Assembly: GCA_027028665.1 (NCBI GenBank)
Contig: JALVIU010000206.1
Span: 1-32,701 of the forward strand
Reading direction: 5' to 3'
Length of the DNA stretch: 32,701 nt
Source of the DNA: Candidatus Atribacteria bacterium
Lineage (GTDB): Bacteria > Atribacterota > JALVIU01
The first letter of the stretch is position 1. Every line of letters starts with the position of its first letter. Position numbers and translations under genes: made by a program. Below, piece by piece: positions 1-7,745 of this stretch. Under the pieces are notes generated by a model. That model saw nothing but the letters and a program-made list of their open reading frames with translations, did no database searches and had not been told where the DNA came from.

Positions 1-737
<737 letters not shown>

Positions 738-764
738 TTTGCACCTCCATAATTTCTATTAACT

Positions 765-793
765 ATTATAACATTTTATCGTGAGATTGCGAA
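765..793 (-). promoter_or_regulatory. Promoter of the lipoprotein-GH13 unit
   Basis: On the reverse strand TTCGCA (788-793), a 17-nt spacer and TATAAT (765-770) fit a sigma70-type promoter, with an exact -10 box. The expected start is about 757, leaving a short leader that holds the GGAGG site. Confidence 0.6.
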
Positions 794-860
794 GAGTTCC
801 TTAGTGTTTAGAGCAATAATGTAATGATTTTTGAAATAAATAAAATGGCTTATCTTTTTA

Positions 861-869
861 TGATATAAT
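861..869 (+). promoter_or_regulatory. Extended -10 promoter of the esterase gene
   Basis: TGATATAAT is an extended -10 (TGnTATAAT). The matching -35 region (around 841-846, TAAAAT) is poor, as is common when the extended motif is present. It lies 32 nt before the start codon. Confidence 0.55.
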
Positions 870-900
870 ATTTTAAAAATAAACAAGGGAGAAGATATGT

Positions 901-1665
901 ATGAAAAAAGAAAATATAAATATACTTCCAGAGGGTGAACCCCTTTCCCATATAGGGGACAGTAATGTAGGTATTCTTTTTATCCATGGTTTTACCGGTA
1001 TGCCTGAGAGTATGAGAGATGTAGCTATTTATTTTGCAGATAAGGGATATCATGTGGAGCTTCCAAGGTTAAGGGGGCATGGTACAGATAACTGGAGGGC
1101 CCTAAAAGATGTGACATATAAGGATTGGGAAGAGGATGTAGATGAGGCCTTTCTTTCCCTTACAAAACGTGCAGATTCCCTGTTTGTGGTGGGCCTTTCT
1201 ATGGGTGGGACCCTTACACTATATCTTGCAGAGAAATATCCTGATGATGTAAAGGGCATAGTCCTCATAAACCCTGTAATATTTGTCCATGATAAGCTTG
1301 TGCGCTTTGTTCCTATTTTGAAATATATATTGCCTCCCCATCCAGGTATCGGTTCTGATATAAAGAAGGATGGGGTATTTGAGCCTGCATACAAAAAGTT
1401 TCCTGTGGATGCGGCGTATGAACTATTCAGACTTGTAGAACATGTGCGAAAAGACCTTAAAAAGGTGGTGGCCCCCCTTCTTATGGTGGCATCTGAACAT
1501 GATCACCTTGTGCCTGTGATTGATAAGAAGCATATATATGGAAATGTTTCATCTGAGGTAAAAGATATTATTGTACTTGAGGATTCTTATCACGTTGCTA
1601 CAATGGATAATGACAGGGAAAAAATCATAAAAGGAATAGAGGAGTGGATTCAAAAGAATAAATAA
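901..1665 (+). CDS. Alpha/beta-hydrolase, carboxylesterase or monoacylglycerol lipase type
   Basis: This 254-residue cytoplasmic protein has the alpha/beta-hydrolase layout of the Est30/monoacylglycerol lipase group. The oxyanion motif HGFTG is at 29-33, the nucleophile elbow GLSMG has Ser100, the acid is probably Asp201 in SEHDHLVP, and the catalytic His is His231 in DSYHVATMD. The length is normal for the family (about 250). It should hydrolyse short or medium acyl esters. The start ATG at 901 follows AAGGGAGA. The gene stands alone between a promoter and an AT-only terminator, so context does not help with its natural substrate. Confidence 0.88.
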   Translation: MKKENINILPEGEPLSHIGDSNVGILFIHGFTGMPESMRDVAIYFADKGYHVELPRLRGHGTDNWRALKDVTYKDWEEDVDEAFLSLTKRADSLFVVGLSMGGTLTLYLAEKYPDDVKGIVLINPVIFVHDKLVRFVPILKYILPPHPGIGSDIKKDGVFEPAYKKFPVDAAYELFRLVEHVRKDLKKVVAPLLMVASEHDHLVPVIDKKHIYGNVSSEVKDIIVLEDSYHVATMDNDREKIIKGIEEWIQKNK

Positions 1666-1684
1666 AATTTTATTTATTTTTTTT
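1657..1684 (+). terminator. AT-only hairpin with T-run after the esterase gene
   Basis: A 22-bp perfect palindrome (1657-1678, centre AAAATTTT) is followed by six T. The stop codon TAA (1663-1665) is inside the left arm. All pairs are A:T, so the stem is weak, but the placement and T-run fit a rho-independent terminator. Confidence 0.45.
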
Positions 1685-1695
1685 GTATTTTTTTC

Positions 1696-1724
1696 TTGAC
1701 TTTTGGTTTTTTTATTTCTATAAT
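1696..1724 (+). promoter_or_regulatory. Promoter of the allH-fdrA-allG-arcC operon
   Basis: TTGACT (1696-1701), a 17-nt spacer and TATAAT (1719-1724) make a near-consensus sigma70 promoter. The first transcribed base should be about 1731, right at the ATG at 1732, so the mRNA is predicted to be leaderless. The TTG in the -35 box is in frame with allH and could be mistaken for its start codon. Confidence 0.8.
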
Positions 1725-1731
1725 TAAATTA

Positions 1732-2649
1732 ATGAAAAAAAAGGCCTATTTTTTCAGTAAAAAAAGTACAAACTTACTTGATGAGCTAAGATCTGGGGGA
1801 GAGGTGCATTCTGTTTTTGACACCTCTCTTAATATACTCATTCCCCCTTCCTCCTTCCTTACCCTTCTTGCAAAGAAAAAGGAGATCTATAGAAATCCTA
1901 TATCTATTGTAATAGATGTAGATTCTTTTAGAGGCTTGTCCATACTACCAGAAGACCCGGTGATCTATACAGGAGATACTATCATAATTGGAGATAAGAA
2001 ACTTATTATAGATACGAAAGATAGGATTACATGGGATGCCTCTTTTAGATATTTTGGCCCTCTTTTATCTCCTTCTTCAATTGAAAAAAATGTAGATACC
2101 CTGAAATTTTTTATTAAAATCATGAATTGGAACAAAGGGATGTTGCCCCTTGTTATAGAAGAATTTCCCCATAGCCACTATACACAAAAGGCAAAATTTG
2201 CAATAGAACGCCTAAGAAGGGAGGATATACTGTCTGAAGCCAGGCTTTCCTTTGTGGGAGAGGGACTTATAGGACTTGGGGATGGACTTACCCCATCTGG
2301 TGATGATTTTCTCTCCGGGTTTTTGGTGATCCTTTATTATTTTGCAAAATATTTGGATCTTGAAGATGTGATAGGGAAGAAGATAAAAGAGATACTTTCC
2401 CGGGTTTTTGTCCGTACAAACCTTTTAAGTGCTGTATTTCTTACCCTTGCAGGACAGGGATATGCCTTTTTCCTCCTAAGGGAGATTATAAAAGATCTCC
2501 TTGGACGAAGGGGATTTGATATGGAGAACATAAGAAATCTCATAGAGTATGGAGATTCATCTGGGGCAAGTATCCTTGCAGGTCTTATATTTGGGATTGA
2601 GTATACTTTAAGATATCTATACAGAGAAACCAAGGAGGTACTTGTATGA
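1732..2649 (+). CDS. allH: DUF2877 protein, AllH/YlbF-like oxamate carbamoyltransferase component
   Basis: A 305-residue protein of the DUF2877 family (E. coli YlbF, renamed AllH). The family motif is clear as GLGDGLTPSGDDFLSG at about 181-196, and a second conserved patch, GDSSGASILAGL, is near the C-terminus. In E. coli AllF, AllG and AllH are together needed for oxamate carbamoyltransferase activity (oxalurate + phosphate to oxamate + carbamoyl phosphate). I chose the ATG at 1732: a longer reading from the TTG at 1696 would begin inside the promoter. No SD precedes the ATG. The 3' end overlaps the fdrA start (ATGA). It is the first gene of the operon, whereas it comes later in the E. coli cluster. 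Confidence 0.82.
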   Translation: MKKKAYFFSKKSTNLLDELRSGGEVHSVFDTSLNILIPPSSFLTLLAKKKEIYRNPISIVIDVDSFRGLSILPEDPVIYTGDTIIIGDKKLIIDTKDRITWDASFRYFGPLLSPSSIEKNVDTLKFFIKIMNWNKGMLPLVIEEFPHSHYTQKAKFAIERLRREDILSEARLSFVGEGLIGLGDGLTPSGDDFLSGFLVILYYFAKYLDLEDVIGKKIKEILSRVFVRTNLLSAVFLTLAGQGYAFFLLREIIKDLLGRRGFDMENIRNLIEYGDSSGASILAGLIFGIEYTLRYLYRETKEVLV

Positions 2650-4202
2650 TAGTCAAGACACTGGTGAAGAAAAACGCGTATTATGATTCAGTAACACTTA
2701 TGATTATTACAAATGACATCAAAAAGCTCGATGGTGTGGAAGAGGTCCTTGTAGGTATGGGCACAGAGCATAATATAAGCCTTGCGAAAGACCTCGGGCT
2801 ATTCACAAAAGAGCTTGAAGATGTAACAGCAAATGACCTCATCATCTCCATGAAGGTAAAGGATGAGGGTGTATTTAGTGAAGCTGTTTCTAAAGTTGAA
2901 GAGCTTCTCTCGGCCAAGCAAGAGGAAGAAGAGAGTGAAGAGGTAAAACCACAATCTATCGATTCTGCAATGGATGCAAATCCCGATGCAAATCTTGTAC
3001 TTATCTCCGTTCCTGGCCAGTTTGCTGCAAGAGAGGCAAGAAAGGCACTTATGGGTGATAGGCATGTACATCTTTTCAGTGATAATGTCACCATTGAAGA
3101 GGAATTGGAGCTTAAAAAACTTGCTCATGAGAGAGGCCTATTAGTAATGGGTCCTGATTGTGGAACAGCCATTATAAATGGTGTTGCCCTTGCATTTGCA
3201 AATGTAGTTACAAAGGGACCTATTGGAATAGTTGCTGCATCTGGTACAGGTGCACAGGAGACATCTACTATTATTGCTAAAAATGGTAGTGGTATAACCC
3301 AGCTTATTGGGACAGGGGGAAGAGACCTTAAAGAAAGTATCGGTGGTATAATGATGATCGATGGTATAAAGGCGCTTGCCGAAGATCCTGATACAAAGGT
3401 AATACTGCTTGTTTCCAAGCCTCCTGCAGAATCTGTTGCAAGGAAGGTCCTTGAAGTGGCAAAGGATACAGGAAAGCCTGTTGTAGTACACTTTATTGGT
3501 GGTACAGCAGAGCTTGTAAGTGAATATGGACTTGTATTCTCTGAAAGTTTAGAGGATGCAGCGCTTAAGGCAGTGGCCCTTTCGAAAGGGGAAGCTCCGA
3601 AAGATGCACCAGAATTTTCTATACCTGAGGAAAAGGTGAAGGAGATAGTAGAGAAAGAAACCAAAGGTATGAAACCAGAGCAGAAGTATATAAGGGGACT
3701 TTACTCTGGAGGAACCCTTTGTGATGAGGCTATGTTGTTTATGACAAGGGAGTTTGGTGGTGTATACTCCAATGCGCCTTTATCTCCTGAATTTAAGCTG
3801 GAAGATTCATTGAAGAGCAAAGAACATACTGTAATTGACCTTGGTGAAGATGAGTTCACAGTGGGTAGGCCACATCCTATGATAGACTCTACTCTTCGTT
3901 CAGAAAGAATTATAGCTGAGGCAAAAGATCCAGAGGTTGCTGTAATCCTTCTTGATGTGGTATTGGGTTATGGTTCAAATCCGGATCCTGCAGGTTCCCT
4001 TCTGGATGCTATAAAGAAGGCAAAGAAAGAGGCAGATGCAGATGGTAGATATCTCTCCATTGTAGCATCTGTATGTGGAACAGAGGAAGATCCACAGCCA
4101 CTTTCTGAACAGGTAGCAAAGCTTGAAAGTGCTGGTGTTGTGGTGATGCCAAGCAATATACAAGCAGTGAGAATGGCTATGAAGATTGCGAAAAGGGGGT
4201 GA
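2646..4202 (+). CDS. fdrA: FdrA (AllF), acyl-CoA synthetase-like oxamate carbamoyltransferase component
   Basis: A 518-residue FdrA-family protein, related to the alpha subunit of succinyl-CoA synthetase. Residues 1-90 form a small N-terminal domain (AYYDSVTLMIITNDIKKLDG), then an acidic linker at 91-110. A Rossmann CoA-ligase-like region follows, with MGPDCGTAIINGVALAF at 168-184 and GIVAASGTGAQE at 194-205, then a C-terminal ligase-like domain (VILLDVVLGYGSNPDPAGSL). E. coli FdrA (AllF) is needed for oxamate carbamoyltransferase activity. The start ATG is preceded by AAGGAGG and overlaps the allH stop. The length is close to the E. coli protein. The substrate carbamoylated in this organism is not known. 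Confidence 0.92.
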   Translation: MIVKTLVKKNAYYDSVTLMIITNDIKKLDGVEEVLVGMGTEHNISLAKDLGLFTKELEDVTANDLIISMKVKDEGVFSEAVSKVEELLSAKQEEEESEEVKPQSIDSAMDANPDANLVLISVPGQFAAREARKALMGDRHVHLFSDNVTIEEELELKKLAHERGLLVMGPDCGTAIINGVALAFANVVTKGPIGIVAASGTGAQETSTIIAKNGSGITQLIGTGGRDLKESIGGIMMIDGIKALAEDPDTKVILLVSKPPAESVARKVLEVAKDTGKPVVVHFIGGTAELVSEYGLVFSESLEDAALKAVALSKGEAPKDAPEFSIPEEKVKEIVEKETKGMKPEQKYIRGLYSGGTLCDEAMLFMTREFGGVYSNAPLSPEFKLEDSLKSKEHTVIDLGEDEFTVGRPHPMIDSTLRSERIIAEAKDPEVAVILLDVVLGYGSNPDPAGSLLDAIKKAKKEADADGRYLSIVASVCGTEEDPQPLSEQVAKLESAGVVVMPSNIQAVRMAMKIAKRG

Positions 4203-4390
4203 TTACCATTTCTAAGATAAATGAGACCCTATTTGGGAAAAAGTTAAAGGTAATAAATCTTGGCCTTGAAAGCTTTGCAGAGGATCTGAAGAGGCAGGGT
4301 GTAAAGGTAGTAGAGGTAGATTGGAAGCCGCCTGCAAAGGGAAAGAAGGAACTTTTAGATCTGCTTGATAAATTAGAGGCTATTAAATAA
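4199..4390 (+). CDS. Small protein matching the N-terminal segment of AllG/DUF1116
   Basis: Up to 63 residues, with the core KVINLGLESFAEDLKRQGVK and then VVEVDWKPPAKGKKE. This pattern (GLESFAxxLxxQGxxVVxVDWxPPAxG) is usual at the front of longer DUF1116/YlbE proteins, so this looks like a separate gene for a piece that is fused to AllG in E. coli. The GTG at 4199 overlaps the fdrA stop, but it lies inside AAGGGGGTGA (4193-4202), a 9/10 match to the full SD. An SD there would better place initiation at the ATT codon at 4208, giving 60 residues. Which start is used is open. The gene ends 10 nt before allG, which has its own AAGGAGG. Confidence 0.8.
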   Translation: MITISKINETLFGKKLKVINLGLESFAEDLKRQGVKVVEVDWKPPAKGKKELLDLLDKLEAIK

Positions 4391-4400
4391 GGAGGCTATC

Positions 4401-5648
4401 ATGGCTATAAGTATTGAAAAGGCAAATAAAGAAGCCATAGAAAGGATGCAAAAGAGTCAGCCTACACTGGTAGGACTTGATATTGCTGGTAATGTTGTTC
4501 CCGGAATGAAAAAGAAGATGATCCTCCATGCAGGTCCACCTATTACATGGGATAGGATGTGTGGACCTTTGAAAGGAGCAGTAATTGGTGGTCTCATATA
4601 TGAAGGACTTGCAAAGAACGAAGAAGAGGCAATAGAGCTTGCATCATCTGGTGAGATAGAGTTTTCCCCATGGCATCACCACAATGGTGTGGGACCTATG
4701 GCAGGTGTTGCTACATATTCTATGCCTGTCTTTATTGTGGAAAATACCACTTATGGCAATAAGGCATATTGTACCATGAATGAAGGACTTGGAAAGGTGC
4801 TTCGTTATGGTGCATATGATGATGAAGTAATTTCGAGACTCAAATGGATGGAGGAAGAACTCTATCCTGTACTTCGTGATACATTGAAGCTTTCAGGTCC
4901 TATAAACCTTAAAAACCTCATTGCACAGGCACTTCAGATGGGTGATGAGTGTCATAACAGGAATAAGGCAGGTACATCTTTGTTTATAAGAGAGATTGCA
5001 CCATATCTTGTAGAGACAGATTATTCTGAAGAGGTAAAATCTCGTGTATTAAAGTTTATACATGGAAACGACCACTTCTTCCTGAATCTGTCTATGCCTG
5101 CAGGTAAGGCAACAACCCAGGCAGCAGAGTGGATAGAAGGGAGCACTATTGTGACTACTATGGCAAGAAATGGTACAGATTTTGGTATAAGGGTAAGCGG
5201 TCTTCCTGATCAGTGGTTTGTAGGTCCTGCCCTTCAGGTAAAGGGACTTTTGTTCCCTGGGTTTACAGATGATGATGCAAACCCAGATATTGGTGATAGT
5301 ACCATTACAGAGACTGCAGGATATGGTGGTTTTGCTATGGCATCTGCACCTGCTATTGTACAGTTTGTAGGTGGTACACCAAAGGATGCTATGAACTTTA
5401 CATTGAAGATGTATGAGATTACCGCAGCGGAAAATGAGACATATAAGGTACCATATCTCAATTTCCGTGGCACACCAACGGGAATAGATATAAGAAAGGT
5501 TATAGAAAAGGGTATACTTCCTCAGATAAATACAGGTATTGCTCATAAAAAACCAGGTGTTGGTCAGGTGGGTGCAGGCCTTGTAAATCCACCTGAAAAT
5601 ATATTTGAAGATGCTTTAAGGGCATTTGTTGAAAAATATGTGGGATAA
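4401..5648 (+). CDS. allG: DUF1116 protein, AllG/YlbE-like oxamate carbamoyltransferase component
   Basis: A 415-residue DUF1116 protein (E. coli YlbE, renamed AllG). Conserved blocks are HAGPPITWDRMCGP (43-56), the His-rich SPWHHHNGVGPMAG (89-102) and MGDECHNRNKAGTSL in the middle; the C-terminus has HKKPGVGQVGAGL. With AllF and AllH it should form the carbamoyltransferase that makes carbamoyl phosphate by phosphorolysis. The usual N-terminal segment is missing from this chain and is encoded by the small gene just upstream. The SD AAGGAGG is 6 nt before the ATG. The gene is followed 15 nt later by carbamate kinase, which uses the product. Confidence 0.9.
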   Translation: MAISIEKANKEAIERMQKSQPTLVGLDIAGNVVPGMKKKMILHAGPPITWDRMCGPLKGAVIGGLIYEGLAKNEEEAIELASSGEIEFSPWHHHNGVGPMAGVATYSMPVFIVENTTYGNKAYCTMNEGLGKVLRYGAYDDEVISRLKWMEEELYPVLRDTLKLSGPINLKNLIAQALQMGDECHNRNKAGTSLFIREIAPYLVETDYSEEVKSRVLKFIHGNDHFFLNLSMPAGKATTQAAEWIEGSTIVTTMARNGTDFGIRVSGLPDQWFVGPALQVKGLLFPGFTDDDANPDIGDSTITETAGYGGFAMASAPAIVQFVGGTPKDAMNFTLKMYEITAAENETYKVPYLNFRGTPTGIDIRKVIEKGILPQINTGIAHKKPGVGQVGAGLVNPPENIFEDALRAFVEKYVG

Positions 5649-5663
5649 AGGAGAGATGTGAAG

Positions 5664-6611
5664 ATGGCAAGGATCGTTGTGGCACTGGGAGGAAATGCTA
5701 TACTGCAACCAGGGCAAAAGGGGACATATGAAGAACAACTTACAAATGTAAAGAATACAACTACACAGATTGCAAAGATGGTACAAGAGGGACATGAAGT
5801 AGTCATAACACATGGAAATGGACCACAGGTAGGTGCAATACTTTTGCAAAATGAAGCTGGAGAGAAGCTGTATAATGTACCATCTATGCCTATGGATGTG
5901 TGTGGTTCTGAGACTCAGGGTTTTATAGGTTATATGATACAGCAATCACTTATAAATGAGTTTGTAAAAGAAAATATTAAAAAACCTGTAGCAACAGTAG
6001 TTACCCAGGTTCTCGTAGATAAGGATGACCCTGCATTTTCTCATCCTACAAAACCTGTAGGCCCTTTCTATACAAAGGAAGAGGCAGAAAAGAGGCAGAA
6101 GGAGCACCCAAATGAGGTCTGGATAGAGGATGCAGGTAGGGGATATAGAAGAGTAGTCCCATCCCCTGACCCAAAGGCGATAGTAGAAAAAGATGCGGTA
6201 AACTGTCTTGTGGCAAATGGAAGTATAGTTATTGCATCAGGCGGCGGCGGCATTCCTGTAATAAAAGAAGTAGATGGTACATATAAAGGGGTAGAAGCAG
6301 TGATAGATAAAGATCTTGCAGGGGAGAGACTTGCACAAGAGGTGGGTGCAGATATATTACTCATTCTCACAGATGTACCAAATGCCTATATAAATTATAA
6401 AAAGGAAAATGAAAAGGCCCTTGGCGAAGTTAAAGTGGAAGAAATTGAAAAATATCAAGAAGAGGGCCATTTTAAGGCGGGAAGTATGGGGCCGAAGGTA
6501 AAGGCAGCCATTCGTTTTGTGAAAGACGGTGGCAAAATGGCTATTATTACAGCACTTGAGAAGGCAGTGGATGCACTTTCAGGTAAGGCAGGCACAAGAA
6601 TAGTCCCGTAA
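5664..6611 (+). CDS. arcC: Carbamate kinase (AllK/ArcC family)
   Basis: A carbamate kinase of the amino acid kinase fold, about 315 residues, the normal length. Motifs seen are VALGGNAIL near the N-terminus, [46 protein letters not shown] and [10 protein letters not shown]. The enzyme converts carbamoyl phosphate + ADP to carbamate + ATP, so it is the energy-yielding last step of this operon. It corresponds to AllK (YbcF) in E. coli. The start is slightly uncertain: a GTG at 5658 is only 4 nt from the AGGAG core, and the ATG at 5664 is 10 nt away. I chose the ATG because it gives the usual [12 protein letters not shown] beginning. A GC-rich hairpin follows the stop. Confidence 0.95.
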   Translation: MARIVVALGGNAILQPGQKGTYEEQLTNVKNTTTQIAKMVQEGHEVVITHGNGPQVGAILLQNEAGEKLYNVPSMPMDVCGSETQGFIGYMIQQSLINEFVKENIKKPVATVVTQVLVDKDDPAFSHPTKPVGPFYTKEEAEKRQKEHPNEVWIEDAGRGYRRVVPSPDPKAIVEKDAVNCLVANGSIVIASGGGGIPVIKEVDGTYKGVEAVIDKDLAGERLAQEVGADILLILTDVPNAYINYKKENEKALGEVKVEEIEKYQEEGHFKAGSMGPKVKAAIRFVKDGGKMAIITALEKAVDALSGKAGTRIVP

Positions 6612-6623
6612 TTTATAGAGAAA

Positions 6624-6640
6624 GGGGGCTTTATGCCCCC
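6624..6640. terminator. GC hairpin between convergent carbamate kinase and ABC ATPase genes
   Basis: GGGGGC (6624-6629), a 5-nt loop and GCCCCC (6635-6640). It sits between two converging genes and could end transcription from both sides. The T-tracts are poor (CCTCCTTT on the plus side), so its efficiency is uncertain. Confidence 0.55.
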
Positions 6641-6680
6641 CCTCCTTTAATTAATAAGTCTATCTCCTATTAAGAAACAC

Positions 6681-7745
6681 CTATTCTTTTATAAAGTAAA
6701 GATCTCTGTTTAATACCTTTATTCCTACTTTTTCCCCTGCAGGGAATACTCCTTCCTCCATGGTATAATCCACGACAGAGAGCTCTCCCCATGGACTATC
6801 AAGAAGGTATTCTGCTATCTGTCCGAGATAGAAAGAGGTCTTAACAGTAGCTTCAACCCCTGTCTTTTCTTTGGTAAGTCTTATGCTTTCGGGTCGTATT
6901 ACTACTACCCCTTCTGTTCCAGGAGAGAATTCCTTATCTATATCAAATTCTATTTCAGTTCCTTCAAGTGCTATCTTTACCTTTCCATTATCGTATGATA
7001 CGACCTTTCCATTTACCAGATTGGCCTCTCCGATAAAGTCTGCAACAAACTTATTGGCGGGACGCCTGTAGAGGGTTTCAGCATCTCCGATCTGTTGGAT
7101 CTTACCCTGAGACATGACCACAATCATATCTGACATGGACATGGCCTCTGATTGGTCATGTGTTACATATACTGCAGTAATACCAAATTGTTGCTGTATA
7201 TTTCTTATTTCTCCACGCATCCTCCGTCTCAGTTTTGCATCGAGATTGGAAAGAGGCTCATCAAAGAGGATTACCTTTGGTCTTAGGATCAATGAACGTG
7301 CAAGTGCAACACGCTGTTGCTGTCCCCCTGAGAGCTCTCTTGGAGACCTATTTTCAAGACCAGAAAGACCCATAAGCTCCAGGATCTCTCGTACCATATC
7401 TTTTATCTCTTGTTCTTTATATCCTTTTATTTTAAGACCATATGCAATATTGTGATACACGGTAAGATGTGGGAAAAGTGCATAGGATTGGAAAACCATG
7501 GTAACATCTCTTTCATTTGCCAGGAGTCCTGTTACATCGTCATCACCGATAAATACCCTTCCTTTGGTTACCTCTTCAAGCCCTGCTATAATGCGAAGGG
7601 TAGTAGTTTTTCCACACCCTGAAGGCCCGAGGAGTGTATAAAACTTTCCTGCTTCGATCTCAAGGGTTATGCCATCTACTGCCTTTACATTCCCAAAATA
7701 TTTATATACATTATCCAAATAGACTCTTGATGCCTCTATTTTCAT
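6681..7745 (-). CDS. ABC importer ATP-binding protein, AfuC/FbpC/PotA type
   Basis: A 354-residue ATPase with Walker [10 protein letters not shown] (40-48), Q-loop Gln86, signature LSGGQ (138-142), Walker B ILFDEP (159-164) and switch His197. The last ~90 residues look like a TOBE domain, as in the FbpC/PotA/UgpC group. It powers the membrane subunit encoded directly upstream, whose stop overlaps this start by 4 nt (ATGA). It should bind the two cytoplasmic EAA loops of that fused permease. Nothing in this subunit tells the substrate; ferric iron, phosphonate, polyamine and thiamine importers all use such ATPases. Confidence 0.93.
   Translation of the reverse strand: MKIEASRVYLDNVYKYFGNVKAVDGITLEIEAGKFYTLLGPSGCGKTTTLRIIAGLEEVTKGRVFIGDDDVTGLLANERDVTMVFQSYALFPHLTVYHNIAYGLKIKGYKEQEIKDMVREILELMGLSGLENRSPRELSGGQQQRVALARSLILRPKVILFDEPLSNLDAKLRRRMRGEIRNIQQQFGITAVYVTHDQSEAMSMSDMIVVMSQGKIQQIGDAETLYRRPANKFVADFIGEANLVNGKVVSYDNGKVKIALEGTEIEFDIDKEFSPGTEGVVVIRPESIRLTKEKTGVEATVKTSFYLGQIAEYLLDSPWGELSVVDYTMEEGVFPAGEKVGIKVLNRDLYFIKE

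Noticed and set aside
1696-1731. TTG start codon at 1696 giving a longer AllH
   Set aside because: The TTG is part of an almost perfect -35 box, and the -10 box TATAAT also falls in the extension; no SD precedes it.
3125-3664. A 179-codon open frame on the minus strand
   Set aside because: It is antisense to fdrA, with low-complexity Ser/Ala/Pro-rich translation and no SD.
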